Source: Carposina sasakii (lineage: Eukaryota > Arthropoda > Insecta > Lepidoptera > Carposinidae). Taken from it: a stretch of 64,000 nucleotides of DNA. The notes under the pieces were generated by a model. That model saw only the letters and a list, made by a program, of their open reading frames with translations, searched no databases and had not been told where the DNA came from. The DNA is taken from the NCBI GenBank assembly GCA_014607495.2, contig CP053161.1:8193115-8257114 (forward strand), read 5' to 3'. Positions 55,795 through 64,000 of this stretch are shown here, piece by piece. Each line of letters opens with the position of its first letter. The first letter of the stretch is position 1. The position numbers and the translations under genes are program-made.

Positions 55795-56460
55795 TTAATT
55801 TCACTTTGAACTAGGACCAGCCGGCGCGGCGCGCTGGCACAAAGTTGCTATTTCAAATTAAGCGCAAGATGAGAAGCGCGTTGACAGCGACACTGGCGCT
55901 TTGTGCGATGCAGCCAGCACTGCCGCTGGCTGGATAGCGTTAAAAATATTTTTATCCTTCGCTACTTACCGAGCGACCAAGTCGCGCTAACCGTTTTCCG
56001 CTAAGTTAAATTCTCATTACTTTTCTTTGAAAAGTTAGCTTTTACAACCGAGCGCCGACCGAAAAGGAAAACTCTATTACGGCGATGGCTTTTGACAGGG
56101 GTGCTTCTTGTACCGAAGCGAGACCTTTTAACCAGGCTTCTTTTATTCGCAAACAATTACAGCGCATTAAGAGACATTATGAAATCTGAGCGCGCTCGGA
56201 GGATCGTGAACGTTTAATGATAAGGCGGCGGCGGAGCGGTGGCTTTGGCTCGCAAATCTCGGCTTAAGACGACGTGCGAGCAATGGCTTCGATAATAAAA
56301 TTAATTATGAAATTTATGGCACCAACGCCTGCCGCCGCGACCGTTTCGCCGCGAAAGCTTTTGTCGCTCGGCTGTGTACCGTCTTAATCGACGATTTACG
56401 AATGCCATTTAGCTGAATCGAGCCGAGCATCCTATTCGGTCATAAAAGATGACCGTCAAT
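55795..56460. promoter_or_regulatory. Large GC-richer island with homeodomain-like sites, candidate enhancer
   Basis: About 660 bp of sequence visibly GC-richer than both flanks, free of recognised repeats. No frame of 60 codons or more starts within it. Motifs include GTTGACAGCGAC (TALE-type TGACAG, 55880-55891), AAATTAATTATGAAATTTAT with TTTATGGC (Antp- and Caudal/Abd-B-like words, 56298-56323), and GGCGGCGGCGG at 56224-56234. Conserved non-coding elements in insect developmental loci often look like this, but only comparative data could show it. Confidence 0.3.
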
Positions 56461-57079
56461 TCAAATTACATTTATATTTAAATGGGAAGATACATTATTA
56501 TATGTTCATTGAGTTAAGCCTTTTATCGCACGTCCCTTTATGTTTCAATTTTGTTTCTAAGTATCTCATCTCGTTTTAAGTACGTTTAGTCTGAATCCAG
56601 ATATAAAATCGGCTTTTGTGTGTGTCTTTGAACTTTAATACTTCAAGTCATTTCCAAAGAGCGGAACAATTCAAGTCGTGATTCGTGTTTGGGTTTGGTA
56701 AAGTAAACCAGCAAACAGATGGTACATTGTACAGGAATGTATGTATATTGTTATGTGGTAAAAACCATTTATAAAACCGGATATGGATAATAATCCTACT
56801 ATAAAAATTACATAATATTTCTTTACATTAACATTCTGAGCAGACAGTAGTAGATTAGCATTATCGATGCTAATATCTTTAACGACATCGTTACTTAGTG
56901 GAAGTAGGTGTTATTTTATCGTCTCGTCAGAATGGGCCGTACGTGCCGCCAATGTTTGTATTGGAGGGGACGTCCTCCGTTGGACGTCGGTTGCATAATG
57001 AGCACGTGTTTGCGTTTGACCCCTGACACAAGGACTGAGAGGAGGTGGCCTAGAATACAACGTTTATTCATAGACAATT
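56461..57079. other. Non-coding interval
   Basis: GGGACGTCCTCCGTTGGACG (56968-56987) is a short inverted motif (ACGTCC...GGACGT). The plus-strand frame 56908-57174 shows no known domain and runs into the degenerate array that follows. Confidence 0.35.
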
Positions 57080-57400
57080 GTGATAGGCCGAAGGGTGGAC
57101 TATGCGAGGTGTTACTCAGTTTATACTCCACTGCCTGGACTACAGTTACTGTTGCAGGTCATACGTTAGTTTAGACACAATAGCCACTATTTTGTGACAT
57201 GGTGAAAGGTAGACTATGCAAGGTCTAAGACAATTATTGGTTAATGTTGCACTACGTGTGTTACATAGACCGTTACAGATTTACAGAACAGGAGAACCTA
57301 ACCTAATATTTGTTATACACAATAGTGTCGCCCTCTTGCGGCTGACATGCCGAAAAGTGCACAATGCGAGGTGTTAGACAATGATCACATTGCACTCTGT
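57080..57400 (+). repeat. Three degenerate direct repeats (ACTATGCGAGGTGTTA unit)
   Basis: ACTATGCGAGGTGTTACTCA near 57099, ACTATGCAAGGTCTAAGACA near 57212 and ACAATGCGAGGTGTTAGACA near 57360. Each is preceded by a TGA(T/C)A..CCGAA..GGTGG-like block and, further upstream, ACACAATAG. The spacing is about 113 and 148 bp. Diverged, non-coding. Confidence 0.55.
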
Positions 57401-58724
57401 AGGCTAGTATGAGGTTGCATGTCTACATTGCTGGTCGCATCTCATCATTGTTCTTTCTCCATGGTTTGACCCCTGTCCTCCGTTCTGTGGCCCTCTATCG
57501 ATCAGCATCTTTGCCTTGAATGAATAATGCTGAGGTTGCACTCTTGATGGGGAATTCTTTGATAAATTCTACTGACCTGTGCTTGGTGAAGTGAAGATTC
57601 TGTGAAACATAGTACCTAAAATGTTGGGTCATTTACAAATCGCCAAGATAATCTGAAATCGCTGAACATTAACCAATATGTTGAATTTAGACGTTAGTGT
57701 TTAACATGACGGAATTTTCATTTTGAACAACCGAAATACAATGAACATTACTGTTTAGTTTTATTATATTTATATGTTTAGTTATATAGAATATATAACA
57801 ATCGTAAAAACTGTTTAAACTTCGGAACTATAAGAAAATGTACAAACATAAAATTTCCTTTTAAAATCGTGGTCTGAAGTTAGATTATCAGCATTTCCCC
57901 TGGCTGTCTTTTACAATCATTACTCGTATGAATATTGCAACTGTTAACCAATAAAGTAATTAGTGCAGTTTAAGTTCACGTCAGTAGAAATAACGGAAGC
58001 AATTAGCGAATTAATCTGACTAGTTTTCGAGAATTGACTGATTGCGTGTTCATTGCGCTGCTCGTATTTAATCACTCACTCGAATTGACGTTATTATCAA
58101 ACAGTGGATGGATGGTAGTGCTCGATGGATGCTTCAGTGCAAGTCTCGGTGTGTTGACCACCAATTAGGGAGGGCGTAGATTGGATGCCTTTTATGTGTC
58201 AATGGGATGATGGACCTACAATTATTGAATTGGTAGATGTTTCTTAGGCATTGTTATTCAATATACATGTATTTACAATGTCTTTTTTCAATAATGGTTA
58301 TAATAGTGAAACCGTTTAAATGAAATGAAATCAAAAAATGAAAACATGGTAGGTACAATAAAGTTATTATTACAGAGACATGTTTTGCCAAAAAAATTAA
58401 TTTTAATTTATTTCAAAAACATTACAAAATTAGTTATACTAAATAATAGTAATACTAAAGCCAAAATAATCCACCAGTTCTGTTTCTCTGTTTTTGTTCC
58501 GCAAGTTAAGGTTTAAGCTAAACATTGTTTAATTTTGATAAATATTCCATACTTTTTTCTGTTAAATGTAATTTTTTACTCTGTCTAACTTTAGACGAAG
58601 GATTGTAATAACACCTTTTATATTTGGCTTATTACTAGGTATATGTATGGTTTGCACAATATCACAAGAATTATGAAAAAGTACGCAAAATAATAAAATA
58701 AAATGTTAATTCTGGTGACGTCTT
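57401..58724. other. Mostly AT-rich non-coding interval
   Basis: No exon supported. The lysine- and asparagine-rich frame at 58325-58516 is a by-product of A-rich sequence. Confidence 0.4.
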
Positions 58725-58915
58725 AACTGTAAACATCGGTCGCGTTCCCGAGAAAATTTGTATTCGAAACGTGGAAATTATCCGGTGGTCGGATGGCACG
58801 CGGACGGCTGTGACGCGCGACAAAGGACGTGCAATGGATACTGTCCTTTATTGTTTCCCGCGAACATTACACGTGGCAGCCATCTTGAAAGAGTTTTGCA
58901 ATTTCTCCTTTGTTG
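58725..58915. promoter_or_regulatory. GC-richer patch with inverted AAAGGAC and Sox-like words, weak candidate
   Basis: CACGCGGACGGCTGTGACGC, then AAAGGAC (58822-58828) and GTCCTTT (58843-58849) as an inverted pair overlapping ACAAAGG and ATTGTTTCC, which are Sox/HMG-box-like. Also CACGTGGCAGCCATCTTG (58870-58887; CACGTG E-box, GCCATCTTG close to the Pho/YY1 core GCCAT). No reading frame. Confidence 0.2.
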
Positions 58916-58974
58916 AAGAATGATCGAAATTCACGCTATACTACATAATAATTTATTAATACGTATTTTGGTAA

Positions 58975-59092
58975 AGGCGGTGCGCTGGAGATATTACAGT
59001 GCAGTAATGTGTGCGCAAATACAAATGCACTCTCTATTCCGTCACTCTCAGAGTTCAATAAGACGGAAAGCCGACACGACCGGAAGAGATAT
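58975..59092 (-). repeat. Retroposon fragment, same family as 24170-24370
   Basis: On the minus strand it reads CTCTTCCGGTCGTGTCGGCT, GAATAGAGAGTGCATTTGTA and CACTGTAATATCTCCAGCGC, in the same order as the 24170 copy. The CAT-triplet end is missing. Confidence 0.72.
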
Positions 59093-59094
59093 CA

Positions 59095-60835
59095 AACGCT
59101 ATACATATGTACCACGGATATCTATGTGAATACAGCATAATACGGTAGTATTATCTAACCAGGTAAATGAGCAAAATTTACGTAGCGGTCCGGACATGCA
59201 AAACAAACGTAAACAATCGCAGTCATTATGTTATTACAGTAGTACACGAAACTCCGGGAAACTCGGCTCTAACCCACCATCAGGCTGTCACTGACACTGG
59301 TAGTGTACTCTCGAGCGAACTGGCATTACCAATAGAGTAACTGACAGATATAAACAGATTCGAATAACACATCGTGGGACGCTGAAATTGCGTGAGGAGC
59401 TTTGCAGAAAATTGCAACAGCAATTAGATTCGGAAAAAGCGCGATGCCCTAGGATAGCGATGCCGTTATATAGCACCTGGAGATAATTTTTATTATAAGA
59501 TAATAAGGGGGTGTGACGACATCGGGTTTCTTAGTAAATCATAGCTTAACCGTTGTGTTTTTAAAAATCCTGCCTATGTTATACATCTAAAAGGAATAAC
59601 ATCTAATGCTAGGTTAGGTTCGACTTTTATTATTTAAAAGAATTTACTTTTATAGCACACTAGTATGAAATAACCTGGGTCTCTCATACCGATACAAAAT
59701 ACAGGTGACGCTATAATTTTCTCTATGGCCCACCGTCTCTGCCGGCGACCGACATTTGCATAACGCATTCGCTAACAAGACACGTTCGAGTACAATTGCG
59801 TTCGCGAAAGAACCCTACTCAAACAACCCATTTCTATTTTAGCTCGAAAGCGTTTGTTTAATGTTCGGCCTGTACAGCCTCGCCGGCTAACACTTCACGC
59901 TTTTTGCATACGAAAGCATCCCTAATACCCACGAAAGTATAAATGTACCTGGGTTCCAAAGTGTAAAAGCTTACTAGACTATTATTATCTCTTTCTATGT
60001 GCCTTAGATGTCTATGTACCTTTTCTTTTTTGTAGCATAGCTCAGCCGTAAGTTGTGAACTTTCTGGTTATTCATATAGATCTACCATAAGAAATCTCGC
60101 AGGATCAATATACGGTCTATGTTCAATTTTGCGATGGTCTGTCTACGAATGGGTATTAAGAGTTTTGAATCCAGATCTCTATACATTTAAGCTACTACTT
60201 CCCACTGTCTCTGGTTATTATACCACTCTGTATTCAGGCCGAGTCAAGTTTAAGGTTGCCCTTCTGTTCGAGATAACGAACTAGAATAGTTCCTTTTTAT
60301 TCGTTCAGTTATACACACAGCGCTCCAGGCTGTATCCCTTATCAATTTATTGACTCTGTTTTGCCCGACAAACAATGTGGGATTAAATTTTAATTGCTTT
60401 TAATGGGAATGGTTTTGTTATGATAACCTGGAATTCACAGTTTGCCATGTAGGAATAAGTTGTCAGAATAACTGCTTAGATAAGCCCTTAATTAAATTGA
60501 GACTGTAGAGCCGACTCTGAAATCTGTATTTTTTTTAAATTGGGGGTTGATGCTTTTGCTATTGTAACACGCTTGTTATAGGTGATCTTAGTAGTACAAC
60601 CAAACGTTTATTACAGATGGTAGATCTTATCGAAATGGTCATATATAACTGAGCTTAACCACAACACAATCATCCCCCACAAAAATGTGGCACATGCAAT
60701 ACTAGAACTACTAATCCAGGAGTTAGAATGTTGACAAAAAAGGTAAATTAAAGGTATTAACTGCGTGGAATTTTATCCGATTAATTCACGTCAATGTGAA
60801 TGTATTTATAACAAAGCTAGTACTTAATAACCGAG
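59095..60835. other. Non-coding interval
   Basis: 59230-59460 and 59720-59900 are slightly GC-richer. No exon, RNA or repeat family recognised. Confidence 0.35.
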
Positions 60836-60839
60836 TGAA

Positions 60840-61430
60840 GCAGCGCTCGAGTCGAGCACACCTAGTGAAACGTCTAATCTTTGTGTGGGCAGTGGTAATT
60901 GAAGTGGAGATTCGTCCGTCTGCTTTTATCTTAATTTATTCATTTCGAGTGAAGTCATCGCTAACGTTGCTGTGATCGCTTGTCAGTTTCAATAACGAGA
61001 CGCGCGTAAATGAGATTGTGCACCTGTTTGACTGATATTGTTGTAGGGAACGGCGGCGATAATGACTCACTTAGTAATAAAAATGAGTTTGTAATTTGTT
61101 CGGGCTCATTTAACGAGACCGCGTATCGGTGGACGTCGCCGTTATCGATGATGTTTTACAATTAATGACAAATTGTCTTTGTTAGGGATAAATAATTAGT
61201 GAGTCGCGGTGTTGCGTGACTAGTGCGGTGATGGATAGCGTGCTTGAGATAAGATCGCTGCCGCCGAATTTCATGAGAATCTTATTTACAAGCCCAAGGC
61301 GTCCGAGCCGGGGCTTCTCTTGTAAATTATCGAATTATACAGACCTCGACAGGGCGCACCTATCGCGTGTTTATTTAATTTCGGAAACGTTTTGTTCCTA
61401 TTATAGGCACCTTTAATTTTAATCTAGTTG
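60840..61430. promoter_or_regulatory. GC-richer island, candidate enhancer or cryptic exon
   Basis: Repeat-free, GC-richer than its flanks. Contains ATGACTCA (AP-1-type, 61061-61068), GCACCTGTTTG (E-box, 61020-61030), GACAAATTGTC (perfect palindrome, 61167-61177) next to CAATTAATGA, and CCGTTATCGATGATG. A 66-codon plus-strand frame at 61216-61416 shows no known motif. Confidence 0.28.
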
Positions 61431-64000
61431 AGGGGAGTGTGGGAAAATTTAGTGGAATACTAACAATCGGCGGTTGTTAATTCGTGAATTTGAAATTGTT
61501 ATCGGTCACGATTAAATTTTGTAGTTCTGTGTATTTAATTATGGTTTGTCTTAATTAAAATTAATGTATATGTTTGTTTACTCATATAAAGTAACCTAAG
61601 TGTGAATAAATGGTTATGGATTTAGGAAATAATTCTATTTTTAAAAACACCATATCTCCTTGATTTGGTATTGTTAAAATTATCAAATACTATTATAGTT
61701 TTAGTTAGCCTGCACAATGATGCATATCGAGATACCTATTGAGGTATCACGACAGCCAGCAGACCACCATATTTCATGCCATATTTAATAAACAGCTGAA
61801 CTTTTAGCTTTACAAAGTTAATTATCACTGTAGCTCGCTCCCAGCTATAATAATACCAGACGGGTGAGTCGTGCTCTATACAAACAGTGTTCCTTCGGCG
61901 GCCGATATTGCCCAATAGCCGCATATTGCGCCGATTTCTCGTCTCAAAGTGCATCAGATTGCCAGCTTCAAAACGAATTATGTATTTATGTAAACTGGAT
62001 CACTCTTGTTCTGAGCAGAGGAATTTGCGCCATACTCGGAGTATGCATTGCGCCGTTGATAACATAACGTAGTTTTTACATGAAATCTTTACATTCTGTA
62101 TAAGAAATGTTTGTTGATGTAGTCAGTGGCGCCACAGTGTTGGAGACTTGTTCAGATGGAGTGCACTGCTGTCGATTGGGTTGCATAGGTAATGAGAATG
62201 CTCACGGCCAAACTCGTTGCTCTGGATGGATAGAAGCCTGGCTGTTCTCATAAGAATAAAGTCTTGTTTTGAAAGTTTTATGTATTCCTCATCCAAGTAC
62301 GGGCATACTTTTATGTTTTGTGCCCTGGGAAATAAACAGAGATTCGCAAGTTTCAACAAATATGCTTGTTTAACTTTCATAAACTGCACTACTTTTTTGC
62401 ATTTAAGGATATTACTTATACTATTTTATAAATAGAGCTTATGTAGGTAAAGGTATCGGGTAAGGAATTATTATGCCATTGGCAGATTAACGTCGTGAGC
62501 TCGCCCTTATATTCGTATAAAAAAGCATTATATAGGTAGATACATTATTTTTGCAAAGAGTAGGAAAATGTAGAATAGAGAAGAACTAAGTCCTAGGTTG
62601 TAAAGAGTAAGCCTTCCGCTGCTTTAGGGGCACAAATTTAGAACTATCTAGCGACCGGTTTCACACTCAATAGGAAATGTTTCAGTCATTTTAAATAAGC
62701 ATTTAAGCTACCGGGATTGGCCCACCACTCATTCCCACCTCTGCAACTCCTGTGAACCAGGATCAACAGAGATGACCAGAAAAATGCAAAGCAAAGCATA
62801 GAAAATCCCGGGGACCTAACTAGCGACTATAAAGCATTAAAACTAATGTGAAGTATGAAGATAGATCCGCTTAATATTAAATTAAGCGCTGACCGACAAA
62901 ATTATTACAATTGAAAAATATGGCCAACTATAAGTTATTATCGTTATTATGGCAATAATAATTGTGACATAATTCTTTGAAGGCACGTAAATTAGCATTA
63001 CATTATAAGCTGTCAGAGTCAAAGCGTCGTTGGTCAAATTGCAAGGTTCTTCATATTGTAACGCGGTATGGTGTTGTTCTCTGCATTATGTGCCGAAACA
63101 CCCTGAACAAAAAATAATGAAAAGCCAACAATATAACCTAGTATTAACAACTGTATAACAGTGATCACTCGCTTGCGTAATACCGCTCATGGATCGCGAC
63201 ATCGAGGTCACCATCACGATGCCCTATCTTCCGAGATAACGTGTCAAATTTGATCTACCAGCGATCAATGGATTAAGTCGTGTTGCGTCCGTACAAACTA
63301 TTCGCGTTGCGTAATCGACCACCTACAGCACAATGACAACTGGAAGCTTTGCGTGCGTGTCTTTGTTTGGAAAACTACTATTTTAATGTAACACTCACCA
63401 ATAATATTTCAACAGTTTAGCCCCACATTAAACGCTGACAATAATTTGATAGCCGAGCTTTAGAACAATGTGAAGTATTTGATTTTGGCCCCTTATGTAG
63501 GTATTATTCATGTGTGTTATAAAAATACTCGAATGATTTCAAATATAAAATTTTAAGAACAATACTTGGATAATAAGACAATGAAAAAGGACCTTTAAAT
63601 GTCAATACATATTTCTAAATTACATGTGACCTCAGGTGGGTCACGAACACCATATCAGATAATTATAACTAATATCTCTATTGTCAATAAATTCTCGTTC
63701 ACCTTGTCTTACGAAGTAATCAAAGTTAGAAATAGCTTGGCCTAAATTTATAACTTTCTGTTTTACTATAAAAGCAGAAGATGTGATGTTTCTCACAGCT
63801 GAAACAACTGGATGTGGGTCAGAGTGATGACAATAAAGTCGCTTAATATAGGCCGTATCTGATGGCCGATGGCTACGGAGCACAACAGTTTTTGCTGTTA
63901 GGCCTTATTGGATTTATGGCGCGTCATGTCGCTCGCGACGCGCGATGTGCCCCAAAAGAATTATTGCAAGTCGCTGGGTGCATCTCCCGTTTCGCACGCC
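61431..64000. other. Non-coding interval to the end of the window
   Basis: No gene supported over 2.6 kb. 62706-62820 is GC-richer; in one frame it reads HSHLCNSCEPGSTEMT and may be a scrap of a mobile element, but I cannot assign it. 63170-63370 and 63830-64000 are also GC-richer. The frames at 61736-61954, 61864-62072 and 62123-62435 lie antiparallel to each other without motifs. Confidence 0.35.

Noticed and set aside
1..64000. Searched for CRISPR arrays, bacterial operons, phage or other prokaryotic systems.
   Set aside because: No regularly spaced direct repeats with unique spacers and no prokaryote-like gene packing. Repeat types and composition are those of an insect nuclear genome.

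Overview
The window is eukaryotic nuclear DNA, almost certainly from a moth or butterfly (Lepidoptera). It is AT-rich, densely interrupted by stop codons on both strands, and littered with repeats of lepidopteran type. These include interspersed elements with a GCCCGCGACTTCGTCCGCG signature, SINE tails reading GGATAAAGGCGTGATTATATG, retroposon tails reading CAGTGGACTGCAATAGGCTGA with GAT repeats, a tRNA-headed SINE, and AACCGACTTC inverted-repeat elements. The repeat mix feels closest to noctuid-like moths, but that is an impression from memory and not a species assignment.

I find no host protein-coding gene I can defend. The only clear protein similarity belongs to mobile elements: a broken mariner transposase (3107-4158), several C-terminal scraps of a LINE reverse transcriptase (464-526, 4432-4491, 19236-19373), and a probable retroelement ORF relic (9221-9451). 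Most of the remaining open frames are short and either lie inside repeats or look like chance frames. The window therefore reads as a gene desert or as one very large intron.

Layout: 1-5.6 kb holds a LINE scrap, a GC-richer block with an RFX-type X-box, a 1.29-kb mariner nested in the tail of a SINE, a second retroposon, and two inverted-repeat elements. 8.3-11 kb holds two tRNA-like pseudogenes, the retroelement relic and two retroposon tails in opposite orientation. 12.3-14.1 kb holds a GGATACGGATAT array, two MITE-like elements and a 55-bp tandem duplication. 15-20.2 kb holds five copies of a GGCTGTG...CACAGCC family, a perfect 18-bp GC-rich hairpin and a foldback element. 21.5-24.5 kb holds further SINE and interspersed copies. 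27.5-29 kb is a GC-richer island with paired TGATTGAT sites. 33.7-42.8 kb is repeat-rich, with an internally tandem-amplified element, a tRNA-SINE, clustered hairpins and a TTAA-flanked MITE. 43.5-64 kb is mostly unique sequence with several GC-richer islands (45.5, 49.9, 55.8-56.5, 58.8 and 60.8-61.4 kb) that look like cis-regulatory modules or cryptic exons.

There are no genes here working together as a pathway. The story is (1) layered transposable-element history, including nested insertion and tails shared between different elements, and (2) discrete GC-richer islands carrying homeodomain-, TALE-, RFX- or Sox-like motifs, which would fit long-range enhancers of a developmental gene. The regulatory interpretation is inference only. 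No search or alignment was possible, and repeat boundaries are read by eye and are approximate unless an inverted repeat or target duplication fixes them.
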